From assembly GCF_031880315.1 (NCBI RefSeq), contig NZ_CP134771.1:2170001-2234000 (forward strand): a stretch of DNA of 64,000 nt. Reading direction: 5' to 3'. Under the pieces are notes generated by a model that saw only the letters and a program-made list of their open reading frames with translations, was not told where the DNA came from and ran no database searches. The DNA comes from Pseudomonas baltica. GTDB lineage: Bacteria > Pseudomonadota > Gammaproteobacteria > Pseudomonadales > Pseudomonadaceae. Below, in pieces: positions 44,265 through 53,376 of the stretch. A program made the position numbers and the translations under genes. How positions within the stretch are numbered: position 1 is the first letter of the stretch; the number at the start of each line of letters is the position of its first letter.

Positions 44265-45110
44265 TCACTGCCGAGCGTTGATCTGCTGCTGCAAATTTTG
44301 CATCTGGCTTTGCAGGGTAGTGATATTGCGAGTGGTCTGGCCGCGGAAGCTGTCGAACTCTGCCGTGCTGGGCCCCGCCTGCGCCGCTGCGGCCGGGCGG
44401 TTGTCCTGCTCGCTCTTGAGCACGATCAGGTCCTGCTCGACGCTGCTCAGCCGGTCATTGTTGTTGCCTTGCTTCTTCAGCGCGGCCACATCGGTGGACA
44501 GCGATTTCAAGTCGGCGCTCAAACGCGCCTGATCACCCTGCGCCGCCTTCAGGCTGCTCATGTCCGCTGCCAGCGACTTCAGCTGCGCTTGCACCTGGTC
44601 GTTACTGGCCTGCTGGTTGGCGGCTTGCGCCAAGACCTGATCCAGACGCTTGTCCAGGCTGCTCTGCTGCGTGCCAACGCCCGCCTGCTGGCGCGTCTGC
44701 TCGTCCATGCGCGTTTGCAGCGTCTTGAGTTGCAGCTTCATGGCTTCGCTGTCGGTGCTGGAGAGGTTCTCGGTGGCTGCCACCTTGCCAGTGATCGCCT
44801 GCAGGCGCCCGGCCGCGTCTTCGCTGATGCGCGCGAAGCTTTCCTGGGTCGCCACCAGTTGCTGCTCCATCAGCGATATCTGCTGGAAGCTCCACCAACC
44901 CAGGCCGCCCAGAGCGATGAACAACGCCACCACCAAGGCCCACAACGGGCCGCTGGCCGGCGCCTTGACCTTGACCACTGGCGTGGTGCGGGACGTCACG
45001 CTGTTGCGATCGCGCAAGGCCGCAGCCGGCACGAGGTCATCGTCGTCATCACCCTGCCTGGCGCTCAAGCTGGGTACGTCGTCGAAATCGTCGTGAGCAT
45101 CGTTACGCAT
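44265..45110 (-). CDS. Membrane-anchored coiled-coil protein, unknown function
   Basis: A 281-residue protein with an acidic cytoplasmic N-terminus (DDFDDVPSL, DDDDDLV), one helix near residues 55-75 (LWALVVALFIALGGLGWWSF) and a long coiled coil rich in Gln, Ala and Leu (residues 80-281). No enzymatic motif is seen; some databases label such proteins ATPases, which the sequence does not support. The topology resembles envelope-spanning or chemoreceptor-like scaffold proteins. The ATG at 45110 was chosen as the start of the conserved MRNDAHDDFDDVP. Confidence 0.7.
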   Translation of the reverse strand: MRNDAHDDFDDVPSLSARQGDDDDDLVPAAALRDRNSVTSRTTPVVKVKAPASGPLWALVVALFIALGGLGWWSFQQISLMEQQLVATQESFARISEDAAGRLQAITGKVAATENLSSTDSEAMKLQLKTLQTRMDEQTRQQAGVGTQQSSLDKRLDQVLAQAANQQASNDQVQAQLKSLAADMSSLKAAQGDQARLSADLKSLSTDVAALKKQGNNNDRLSSVEQDLIVLKSEQDNRPAAAAQAGPSTAEFDSFRGQTTRNITTLQSQMQNLQQQINARQ

Positions 45111-45278
45111 TGAAAAAGCCCTTTGGAAAATTGACAAACGATAACATCGGTAGCGTGAGGGCTGCGCGTGCGACGCCGATCGCAGTACGTCAGCCGTATA
45201 GAGGGTGCTGACGCTACTTCGGTAGCAAGCCCCCTCGCTACAGGGGCGCCAGTATAAACCGCTCGGGTTACCCGATGT

Positions 45279-46262
45279 TCACTGCGCCTGCCACCAGGCG
45301 CAGAACTCATCCAGAGCCGCCCACAGCGTGGTCTGCGGCTGATAATCCAGATAATGCCGTGCCCGTGCAATATCGAGGGTGAAATCCGCATTAAGGCTGT
45401 GCGCGCCATGCCTCGACCACTGCGGCCGGGGGCGACCCGGCCAAAGCAGACAAGCACCCTCGTTGACGGCGCCCTTGAGCCAGGTCGAGCGATACCCCCG
45501 ATAACGGGTCACCTGACTCATCTGCAACTGGCGCAAGGCATAATTGACCACGTCCCACAGCGGTATCGGCGTGTCGTTGCTGATGTTGTAGGCCTTGCCC
45601 AGTGCAGCAGGGTCTGCCAGCACACTGCTCAGCAACGCTTCGGTCAGGTTGTGCACACTGGTGAAATCGACCTTGTTCAAGCCATTGCCGACAATCGACA
45701 GGCGCCGCCTGGCTTGCAGATCGATCAAAGGCGGCAACCAGCTGACGTCTCCCGCCCCAATGACGGTGGCCGGGCGCAGGGCGATCACTTCGAGGCCGAA
45801 CTCCGCCGCACCGAACACCTTCTGCTCGGCCAGGTGGCGGCTGCGCGTAGCCGCATCGGCAAAGCGTCGCGCCAGCGGCTCTTCTTTGATCGCCAGCTGC
45901 GAGCGGCCATTGCGATAGATCGATGCGCACGACAGGTACACCAGCCGCCGCACATGTTCCTTGAGGCAGCCCTCGACGATGTTCTCGGTGGCCTGCACCG
46001 TGTTCTGCTGGAAATCCTGCGCGCGCCCCCAATGCCCCGTGGCGCCTGCGCAATGCACCACCGCGTCGACACCGATGCACAGGCGCTGGGCCAGATGCGG
46101 ATCGCTCAGATCACCTTCGACGAACTGTGCACCGCGACGCAGCAGATGGGCGACGCCCTCGGCGCGACGGCCATTGACGCGCACCTCGAAGCCCTGCTCC
46201 AGGGCGTGACGGGCAAAACGTCCGCCGATAAACCCGCTCGCGCCGGTGACCAGAATTTTCAT
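45279..46262 (-). CDS. SDR-like NAD(P)-binding protein (epimerase/3-beta-HSD type)
   Basis: A 327-residue extended short-chain-dehydrogenase-type protein with the cofactor motif TGASGFIGGRF at the N-terminus and the conserved VVHCAGATGHWG, YLSCASIYRNG and RPATVIGAGDVSWLP. The position of the catalytic Tyr-x-x-x-Lys is ATRSRHLAEQ, so both Tyr and Lys seem replaced. It may therefore bind a cofactor without acting as a classic reductase. It is divergent from the LysE-type exporter gene. Confidence 0.75.
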   Translation of the reverse strand: MKILVTGASGFIGGRFARHALEQGFEVRVNGRRAEGVAHLLRRGAQFVEGDLSDPHLAQRLCIGVDAVVHCAGATGHWGRAQDFQQNTVQATENIVEGCLKEHVRRLVYLSCASIYRNGRSQLAIKEEPLARRFADAATRSRHLAEQKVFGAAEFGLEVIALRPATVIGAGDVSWLPPLIDLQARRRLSIVGNGLNKVDFTSVHNLTEALLSSVLADPAALGKAYNISNDTPIPLWDVVNYALRQLQMSQVTRYRGYRSTWLKGAVNEGACLLWPGRPRPQWSRHGAHSLNADFTLDIARARHYLDYQPQTTLWAALDEFCAWWQAQ

Positions 46263-46508
46263 GAAGCGCTCCGCCTGTGTTTCGGTTGCAGTATTTCAAC
46301 GAGCTGGCGCTTGCATCTGCAAGCGCCTGGCCCAGTGCGGCGCTCGCGCTGGGTCGACAGCGCCGCGGGCCGGGAATGATGCTTGATGACAACGAAGATG
46401 CCCAGCGCTCTCGCCGTTATCATATTTTCTAATGAGATATCAGCAACATTGATTTTTCTTATTCCGCTCATCTGCGCAGACTGCCCCCATTCAAAGGAGC
46501 CTGCCAAC

Positions 46509-47108
46509 ATGCTGCAAAGTTATCTCAATGGCCTGCTGGTGGCCGCCGGGCTGATCATGGCCATCGGCACACAAAACGCCTTCGTGCTCGCGCAGAGCCT
46601 GCGCCGCGAACATCACCTGCCGGTAGCGGCGCTATGCGTGGTCTGCGACGCGCTGCTGGTCACCGCCGGCGTATTCGGCCTGGCGACGGTGCTGGCGCAC
46701 AGCCCGCTACTGCTGTCGATCGCACGCTGGGGCGGCGCCGCGTTTCTGCTCTGGTACGCCAGCAAGGCACTGCGCCGCGCGCTCAGCCGGCAGAGCTTGC
46801 AAGAAGGGCAAAACACTGGCGTGCGCTCGCTCAAGGCGGTATTGCTGAGCGCGCTGGCCGTGACCCTGCTCAACCCCCACGTGTACCTCGATACGGTGCT
46901 GCTGATCGGCTCGCTCGGCGCCCAACAGGCGGCGCCCAGCGCCTATGTGGCCGGCGCCGCCAGCGCGTCGCTGCTGTGGTTTTTCACCTTGGCCCTCGGC
47001 GCAGCCTGGTTGGCGCCGTGGCTGGCACGACCGGCGACCTGGCGCCTGATCGATCTGCTGGTGGCCATCATGATGTTCGTCGTGGCAGGGCAATTGATCG
47101 CCGGCTGA
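46509..47108 (+). CDS. LysE/ArgO-family amino acid exporter
   Basis: A 199-residue membrane protein with six predicted helices. The LysE signature is at the N-terminus (GLIMAIGTQNAFVLAQSLRREHH); TLLNPHVYLDTVLLIGSLGAQ is the second conserved block of the ArgO/LysE (basic amino acid) branch. The ATG at 46509 fits the family start; an upstream in-frame ATG at 46383 adds unrelated sequence. Family members export Arg or Lys. The LysR-type ArgP/LysG regulator usually beside it is not adjacent here. Confidence 0.85.
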   Translation: MLQSYLNGLLVAAGLIMAIGTQNAFVLAQSLRREHHLPVAALCVVCDALLVTAGVFGLATVLAHSPLLLSIARWGGAAFLLWYASKALRRALSRQSLQEGQNTGVRSLKAVLLSALAVTLLNPHVYLDTVLLIGSLGAQQAAPSAYVAGAASASLLWFFTLALGAAWLAPWLARPATWRLIDLLVAIMMFVVAGQLIAG

Positions 47109-47308
47109 ACGCGTCGACGTGCCTTGGCCCGTTTCGGCGACGAGGTGTCTGCAGCGGCTATTCCACACAGTTGTTGCGTGGTTCTACCGGACAGCCGGTG
47201 CTATGATCCTTGGCTTGCGCCGCAAAGAGTACAAACTCGCCGGCGTACTCAGGCCGCCCGTGATCGGCCTAGCGTATCTCGCAAACTGACCTGATTAGGA
47301 GAACCACC

Positions 47309-47905
47309 ATGGCTTTCGAATTACCTGCGCTGCCGTACGCTCATGATGCCCTGCAGCCGCACATCTCCAAGGAAACGCTGGAATTCCACCACGACAAGCA
47401 CCACAACACCTACGTCGTGAACCTCAATGGCCTGGTCCCAGGCACTGAGTTCGAAGGCAAGACCCTTGAAGAAATCGTCGTCTCTTCCTCGGGCGGTATC
47501 TTCAACAACGCCGCTCAGGTCTGGAACCACACCTTCTACTGGAACTGCCTGGCTCCAAACGCTGGCGGCGCTCCAACTGGCGCCCTGGCCGAAGCCATCA
47601 ATGCCGCGTTCGGTTCGTTCGAAAAGTTCAAGGAAGAGTTCACCAAGACTTCCGTCGGCACCTTCGGCTCCGGCTGGGGCTGGCTGGTCAAAAAAGCTGA
47701 CGGTAACCTGGCCCTGGCCAGCACCATCGGCGCCGGCAACCCGCTGACCAGCGGCGACACCCCGCTGCTGACCTGCGACGTCTGGGAACACGCCTACTAC
47801 ATCGACTACCGCAACGTCCGTCCGAAGTATGTCGAGGCGTTCTGGAACCTGGTCAACTGGAAGTTTGTCGCCGAGCAGTTCGAAGGCAAGACTTTCAAGG
47901 CGTAA
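47309..47905 (+). CDS. sodB: Iron superoxide dismutase
   Basis: Dismutes superoxide in the cytoplasm. At 198 residues it is a classic Fe/Mn-SOD. Metal ligands are His27 ([11 protein letters not shown]), His74 (VWNHTFYW), and Asp/His in [13 protein letters not shown]. The Fe-type marks [22 protein letters not shown] and the N-terminal [18 protein letters not shown] match SodB. The ribosome site AGGAG is strong. Monocistronic, ending at a strong hairpin; iron-dependent regulation is usual for the family but no Fur box was identified. Confidence 0.96.
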   Translation: MAFELPALPYAHDALQPHISKETLEFHHDKHHNTYVVNLNGLVPGTEFEGKTLEEIVVSSSGGIFNNAAQVWNHTFYWNCLAPNAGGAPTGALAEAINAAFGSFEKFKEEFTKTSVGTFGSGWGWLVKKADGNLALASTIGAGNPLTSGDTPLLTCDVWEHAYYIDYRNVRPKYVEAFWNLVNWKFVAEQFEGKTFKA

Positions 47906-47934
47906 GCCGTCGCTGCATCACGATGCAGCCCCTG

Positions 47935-47961
47935 AAAAAACCCGGCATGTCCGGGTTTTTT
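47935..47961. terminator. Terminator after sodB
   Basis: An 11-bp perfect stem, AAAAAACCCGG (47935-47945) / CCGGGTTTTTT (47951-47961), with a 5-base loop. Confidence 0.92.
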
Positions 47962-48215
47962 CATGCCTGGAGCCGCATAAATTAACGCTTGCCCCAAGTT
48001 CATAGCACGCTAAGATCAACCCGTGGCAATATTGCCCCCGGGCTCCTCAAGTTTCTGCCCTCGGCGACCGACACATAGACACAGCCAATGCTGCGCCTTG
48101 TAGTACATCAGAGCAAAACCCCTAGGTTTCATTGACCGATCCCTTGACGTAGTGCAGGGGATTGCGAAAGATGATGGCTAAATGATGTTAAGCGCACCCA
48201 CCAAGGAATACCCCA

Positions 48216-50267
48216 TTGAAGCTGGAGCTTAAACACAGCTTGTCGGTCAAGCTGCTCAGGGTCGTGCTGCTCTCGGCATTGATCGTGGGCGTAGTGCTCA
48301 GTTGTGCGCAGATCGTCTTCGATATTCACAAGACGCGTCAGGCCGTGGCCAACGATGCCAATCGTGTCCTCGACATGTTCCGCGATCCCTCCACCCAGGC
48401 CGTGTATAGCCTGGACCGCGAGATGGGCATGCAGGTCATCGAAGGCCTGTTCCAGAACGATGCCGTGCGCATGGCCTCCATCGGCCACCCGAACGAAACC
48501 ATGCTGGCGGAAAAATCCCGGCCGCTGCAGCAATTCCCGCTGCGCTGGATGACCGACCTGATCCTCGGTCAGGAACGCACCTTCACCACCCAATTGGTGG
48601 GCAAGGGCCAGTACAGCGAGTATTACGGTGATCTCAGCATCACCCTCGACACTGCCACCTATGGCGAGGATTTCATCGCCAGCTCGGTGATCATTTTCAT
48701 TTCCGGCGTCCTGCGGGCACTCGCCCTGGCGCTGGTGCTGTACCTGATCTACCACTGGTTGCTGACCAAGCCGCTGTCCAAGATCATCGAGCACCTGACC
48801 CAGATCAACCCCGACCGCCCCAGCCAGCACCAGATTCCGCTGCTCAAGGGCCACGAGAAAAACGAACTGGGCGTGTGGGTCAATACCGCCAATCAACTGC
48901 TGGCCTCTATCGATCGCAACACCCACCTGCGCCATGAGGCCGAGAACAGCCTGCTGCGCATGGCCCAGTACGACTTTCTCACCGGCCTGCCGAACCGCCA
49001 GCAGTTCCAGGAGCAACTGGACAAGATCCTCGTCGACGCTGGCCGCCTGCAACGGCGGGTGGCGGTGCTGTGCGTCGGCCTCGATGATTTCAAGGGCATC
49101 AACGAACAGTTCAGCTACCAGACCGGCGACCAGTTGCTGCTGGCATTGGCCGACCGTCTGCGCGGCTACAGCGGCCGTCTCGGGGCGCTGGCGCGGCTGG
49201 GCGGCGATCAGTTCGCACTGGTCCAGGCCGACATCGAACAACCCTACGAGGCCGCCGAGCTGGCCCAGAATGTACTCGACGGCCTTGAGGCGCCCTTTGG
49301 TCTGGACCTCGAAGACATCCGCCTGCGCGCCACCATCGGCATCACCTTGTTCCCGGAAGACGGCGACAGCACCGAAAAACTGCTGCAAAAAGCCGAACAG
49401 ACCATGACCCTGGCCAAAAGCCGTTCGCGCAATCGTTATCAGTTCTACATCGCCAGCGTCGACAGCGAAATGCGCCGGCGCCGCGAGCTCGAGAAGGACC
49501 TGCGCGAGGCCCTGGCGAAAAACCAGCTGCACCTGGTCTACCAACCGCAGATCAGCTATCGCGATCACAGTGTGGTCGGCGTGGAAGCCTTGCTGCGCTG
49601 GACCCACCCGGAACACGGCATGGTCCCGCCCGACCAGTTCATCCCACTGGCCGAACAGAACGGCACCATTATCGCCCTGGGCGAATGGGTGCTCGACCAG
49701 TCCTGCAAGCAATTGCGCGAGTGGCACGACCTGGGCTTCAGCAACCTGCGCATGGCGGTCAACCTGTCCACCGTGCAGCTGCACCACAACGAGCTGCCGC
49801 GGGTGGTCAACAACTTCCTGCAAATGTACCGTCTGCCGCCGCGCAGCCTGGAGCTGGAAGTCACCGAGACTGGGCTGATGGAAGACATCAGCACCGCCGC
49901 CCAGCATCTACTCAGCCTGCGTCGCTCCGGCGCGTTGATCGCCATCGATGACTTCGGTACGGGATACTCGTCCCTGAGTTATCTGAAATCGTTGCCGCTG
50001 GACAAGATCAAGATCGACAAGAGCTTCGTGCAGGATCTGGTTCAGGACGACGATGACACCACCATCGTGCGGGCCATCATCCAACTGGGCAAAAGCCTGG
50101 GCATGCAGGTGATCGCCGAGGGCGTGGAGACCAGCGCCCAGGAAGCCTATGTGATTTCCGAAGGGTGCCATGAAGGTCAGGGCTATCTGTACAGCAAACC
50201 GCTGCCCGCTCGCGAATTACTGGCCTTTCTGAAACAGGCTGACAGACTGAAATCCTTAACGATGTAA
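48216..50267 (+). CDS. bifA: c-di-GMP phosphodiesterase BifA
   Basis: Degrades c-di-GMP and controls the biofilm/swarming switch. The 683-residue protein has two membrane helices (residues 11-32 and about 155-180) around a periplasmic sensor, a degenerate GGDEF domain with GGDQF (329-333) and no RxxD site, and an active EAL domain (E457-A-L; later EVTETGLMED, DDFGTGYSSL, KIDKSFV, AEGVET). The start is TTG at 48216 with AAGGA 8 bases upstream. Its position after sodB is the same as in P. aeruginosa. Confidence 0.95.
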   Translation: MKLELKHSLSVKLLRVVLLSALIVGVVLSCAQIVFDIHKTRQAVANDANRVLDMFRDPSTQAVYSLDREMGMQVIEGLFQNDAVRMASIGHPNETMLAEKSRPLQQFPLRWMTDLILGQERTFTTQLVGKGQYSEYYGDLSITLDTATYGEDFIASSVIIFISGVLRALALALVLYLIYHWLLTKPLSKIIEHLTQINPDRPSQHQIPLLKGHEKNELGVWVNTANQLLASIDRNTHLRHEAENSLLRMAQYDFLTGLPNRQQFQEQLDKILVDAGRLQRRVAVLCVGLDDFKGINEQFSYQTGDQLLLALADRLRGYSGRLGALARLGGDQFALVQADIEQPYEAAELAQNVLDGLEAPFGLDLEDIRLRATIGITLFPEDGDSTEKLLQKAEQTMTLAKSRSRNRYQFYIASVDSEMRRRRELEKDLREALAKNQLHLVYQPQISYRDHSVVGVEALLRWTHPEHGMVPPDQFIPLAEQNGTIIALGEWVLDQSCKQLREWHDLGFSNLRMAVNLSTVQLHHNELPRVVNNFLQMYRLPPRSLELEVTETGLMEDISTAAQHLLSLRRSGALIAIDDFGTGYSSLSYLKSLPLDKIKIDKSFVQDLVQDDDDTTIVRAIIQLGKSLGMQVIAEGVETSAQEAYVISEGCHEGQGYLYSKPLPARELLAFLKQADRLKSLTM

Positions 50268-50312
50268 CCCTCTGAAATTTAAGGATTTTTTAGATAAAGA
50301 CTTGCAACATTC

Positions 50313-50391
50313 AGTTACATGCCTGGTAACATAAAGTTACATGAAATATTTTTAATATTCGTCCTTTACAGCAAATGCAAATCCTTCGCAT
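50313..50391. promoter_or_regulatory. Operator candidates before the imelysin operon
   Basis: Two direct repeats AGTTACATG (50313-50321 and 50335-50343) lie 22 bp apart with GGTAAC between them, making GTTAC-N7-GTAAC an inverted pair. Further down, ATGCAAA-TCC-TTCGCAT (50375-50391) is a 7-3-7 dyad with one mismatch; read as a Fur box, the surrounding 19 bp match 12 positions. Regulator not known. Confidence 0.45.
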
Positions 50392-50453
50392 CATGGCGCC
50401 GTTTCGCGTGCTGCAGCGCGCGGTCGAGCCCATTTTTGACGCAGGATTTCGCC

Positions 50454-51800
50454 ATGATTCGTATGCCCCTGGCCAGCGCCAGTCTGCTGGCCATTGCCAT
50501 CTCCCTCGCCGGCTGCGGTGACAGCAGCGACAAGGAAAAAGCGGCCGACAAGGTGCCGACACCCGCTGCAAGCACCGCCACTGCGACCACCGCCACAGCG
50601 TCCGTCAACGTCGACGAAAGCGCCGCCAGAGTCGTGGTCGACCACTACGCCGAGCTGGCCTATGCCGCGTTCAGCGATTCCTTGAGTACCGCCCAAACCC
50701 TGCAAAGCGCTGTCGACGCCTTCCTCGCCAAGCCCGGCGACGCGACCCTCAAGGCCGCACGCGACGCCTGGGTAGCCTCCCGCGTGCCGTATCTGCAGAC
50801 CGAAGCCTTCCGCTTCGGCAACACCCTCATCGATGACTGGGAAGGCCAGGTCAACGCCTGGCCCCTGGACGAGGGCCTGATCGACTACACCGACAAGAGC
50901 TACGAGCACGCCCTCGGCAACCCCGCAGCCACGGCCAATATCATCGCCAACACCGAAATCCAGGTGGGCGAAGACAAAGTCGACGTCAAGGACATCACCC
51001 CTGAAAAACTCGCCAGCCTCAACGAGCTGGGTGGCTCCGAAGCCAACGTCACCACCGGCTACCATGCCATCGAATTCCTCCTCTGGGGCCAGGACCTCAA
51101 CGGTACCGGCCCGGGGGCCGGCAATCGCCCGGCGTCCGATTACCTCGAAGGCGCTGGCGCCACCGGCGGTCACAACGAGCGTCGCCGTGCCTACCTGAAG
51201 GCTGTGACCGATTTGCTGGTCAGCGACCTCAAGGAAATGGTCGGCCAATGGCAGCCCAATGTGGCCGACAACTACCGCGCCACCCTGGCCAAGGAACCCG
51301 TCGACGCGGGCTTGCGCAAGATGCTGTTCGGCATCGGCAGCCTGTCCTTGGGTGAGCTGGCCGGCGAACGCCTGAAGGTGGCGCTGGAAGCCAACTCGCC
51401 GGAAGACGAGCACGATTGCTTCAGCGATAACACCCACAACTCGGCGTTTTATAACGCCAAGGGCATCCGCAATATCTACCTGGGCGAATACACCCGCGTC
51501 GATGGCAGCAAACTGACAGGCGCCAGTCTGTCGTCGCTGGTGGCCAAGGCCGACAAGACCACCGACCTCACCTTGCAGGCCGATCTCGCCGACACCGAAG
51601 CGCGTATGCAAGTGATCGTCGATCACGCCAACAAGGGCGAGCATTTCGACCAGTTGATTGCGCCGGGCAACAGTGCCGGCAATCAGGTGGTCCGCGATGC
51701 CATCGCTGCGCTGGTGAAGCAGACCGGTGCCATCGAACAGGCAGCCGGCAAACTGGGCATCACGGATCTGAACCCGGATACCGCTGATCACGAGTTTTGA
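50454..51800 (+). CDS. Imelysin-family lipoprotein (IcmP-like)
   Basis: A 448-residue envelope protein with a lipobox LAGC (Cys19 region of MIRMPLASASLLAIAISLAGC), a low-complexity Ala/Thr spacer and the imelysin fold with its GxHxxE motif (GYHAIEFLLWGQDLNG). The P. aeruginosa relative IcmP was described as an insulin-cleaving protease; other imelysins (IrpA, Algp7, EfeO-like) act in iron uptake or binding. Protease activity should not be assumed. First gene of a four-gene set with a di-haem protein, a second imelysin and a DUF1513 protein; a REP hairpin separates it from gene two. Confidence 0.88.
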   Translation: MIRMPLASASLLAIAISLAGCGDSSDKEKAADKVPTPAASTATATTATASVNVDESAARVVVDHYAELAYAAFSDSLSTAQTLQSAVDAFLAKPGDATLKAARDAWVASRVPYLQTEAFRFGNTLIDDWEGQVNAWPLDEGLIDYTDKSYEHALGNPAATANIIANTEIQVGEDKVDVKDITPEKLASLNELGGSEANVTTGYHAIEFLLWGQDLNGTGPGAGNRPASDYLEGAGATGGHNERRRAYLKAVTDLLVSDLKEMVGQWQPNVADNYRATLAKEPVDAGLRKMLFGIGSLSLGELAGERLKVALEANSPEDEHDCFSDNTHNSAFYNAKGIRNIYLGEYTRVDGSKLTGASLSSLVAKADKTTDLTLQADLADTEARMQVIVDHANKGEHFDQLIAPGNSAGNQVVRDAIAALVKQTGAIEQAAGKLGITDLNPDTADHEF

Positions 51801-51816
51801 TCCTGCAAGGAGAATA

Positions 51817-51881
51817 CCTGTGGGAGCGGCGCTGCCCGTGAAGCCTTTGCCAGCTTCGCGAGCAGAACTCGCTCCCACAGG
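51817..51881. repeat. REP hairpin pair between imelysin and di-haem genes
   Basis: CCTGTGGGAGCG (51817-51828) and CGCTCCCACAGG (51870-51881) form a perfect 12-bp stem; the inside holds further REP core (CTTCGCGAGCAGAACTCGC). It sits within the operon, so it may adjust mRNA stability between genes. Confidence 0.7.
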
Positions 51882-51903
51882 TTATCCGGCAACAGGCTCG
51901 CCG

Positions 51904-53356
51904 ATGTACGCCTCATGGTTTCGCCTATTCGCCCTGGCCCTCAGCGCATGCCTGAGCGCCTGCGATGCGCCACCGCGCTTCACCGAGCCCGAGCCCGGTG
52001 AGGCGCGTTCGGCCGGGGAGGCGACGGTCAAGCGCCAGGATCGGCTGGCCTACTCCCAGCCGTCAGCCAATCTGTCTCGCGAACAACGCCTGGATTTCAG
52101 CGTGGGCAACAGTTTCTTTCGCAACCCTTGGGTCATCGCGCCATCGAGCACCACAGCACGGGATGGCCTGGGGCCGCTGTTCAACACCAATGCTTGCCAG
52201 AACTGCCATATCCGCGACGGTCGCGGCCATCCACCAGGGCCCGAGGCGCTCAATGCGGTATCGATGCTGGTGCGCCTTTCGATCGCCCCGGCGACCGGCC
52301 AGCAAGCGCTGCTGGAACGCACCGGCGTGATCCCCGAACCCACCTATGGCACGCAATTGCAGGACATGGCCATCCCCGGGGTGCCTGCGGAGGGCAAGGT
52401 GCGGGTCGAGTACAGCGCGGTCGAGGTGTGGTTCGACGACGGTTTTCGAGTGGCGTTGCGCAAACCGCAGGTGCAGATCAGCCAACTTGGCTATGGCCCC
52501 CTGCATCCCGACACACAGATGTCCGCACGCATCGCACCGCCGATGATCGGCCTGGGCCTGCTCGAAGCCATCCCTGAAGAGGCGATCCTGGCCAACGCCA
52601 GCACCCAGGCCAAGCAGGGTAACGGCGTGCAAGGCAAAGCAGGGTAACGGCGTGCAAGGCAAAGCCAATCGCGTGTGGGACGACACCCTGGGCAGCACCG
52701 TACTCGGACGCTTCGGCTGGAAGGCCGGGCAACCGAGCCTCCTGCAGCAGAACGCCCACGCCTTTGCAGGCGACATGGGCTTGACCAGCCGCCTCAAACC
52801 GGCCGATGACTGTACGGCCGCGCAAACCGCCTGCATTGCTGCGGCCAATGGCAACGCGCCGGACGGCGGTCTGGAAGTGAGCGACAACATCCTGCGCCTG
52901 GTGCAGTTCCATACCCGCCATCTGGGCGTACCGGCGCGCCGTGATGTCGCCGCGCCGCAGGTGCTCGCCGGCAAGAATCTGTTCTATGAGGCCGGTTGCC
53001 AGGCCTGCCACGTGCCGCAGTACACCACCGCCAGCGACGCCGACGATCCTGCCCTGGCGAACCAGATCATTCGGCCTTACACCGACCTGCTGCTGCACGA
53101 CATGGGCCCCGGCCTGGCCGACGGCCGTGCCGAGTTCCTGGCCGGCCCCAGCGACTGGCGCACGCCGCCGCTATGGGGCATAGGCCTGAGCGAAACAGTC
53201 AGTGGCCACAGCCAGTTCCTCCACGACGGCCGTGCCCGCAACCTGCTCGAAGCAGTGCTTTGGCACGGCGGCGAGGCCGAGCCCGCCAAGCGCCACGTCC
53301 TGACCTTCAATGCCGAGCAGCGCGATGCCCTGCTGGCGTTCCTCAATTCACTGTGA
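51904..53356 (+). pseudogene. Di-haem oxidoreductase gene (DUF1111), frameshifted by a 25-bp tandem duplication
   Basis: Periplasmic c-type cytochrome of the di-haem oxidoreductase family. Reading frame one (51904-52647) has a lipoprotein-like signal (LSACLSAC), and haem motif CQNCH (NACQNCHIRDGRG). It stops at 52645 because 25 bases at 52613-52637 are repeated at 52638-52662, shifting the frame. The rest (about 52652-53356) continues in another frame with the second haem motif CQACH and the conserved SDWRTPPLWGIGLSETVSGHSQFLHDGRARNLLEA. Removing one copy restores a continuous reading of about 475 codons (TQAKQGNGVQGKANRVWDDT). Either a true mutation, a slipped-strand phase switch, or an assembly error. 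Confidence 0.88.
52613..52662. repeat. Perfect 25-bp tandem duplication
   Basis: Two exact copies (52613-52637, 52638-52662), beginning AGCAGGGTAACGGCG. 25 is not a multiple of 3, so the extra copy shifts the di-haem gene by one base and brings a TAA into frame. Confidence 0.95.
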
Positions 53357-53376
53357 TCCGCACGAGCGCCCATTCC

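Noticed and set aside
48129..49907. Long open frame antisense to bifA (about 590 codons)
   Set aside because: Gln/Ala/Val-rich shadow of bifA without a domain or ribosome site.
52652..53356. Independent second gene starting at 52652
   Set aside because: Its beginning lies in the duplicated 25 bp and its content completes the di-haem family; it is the second half of the broken gene.
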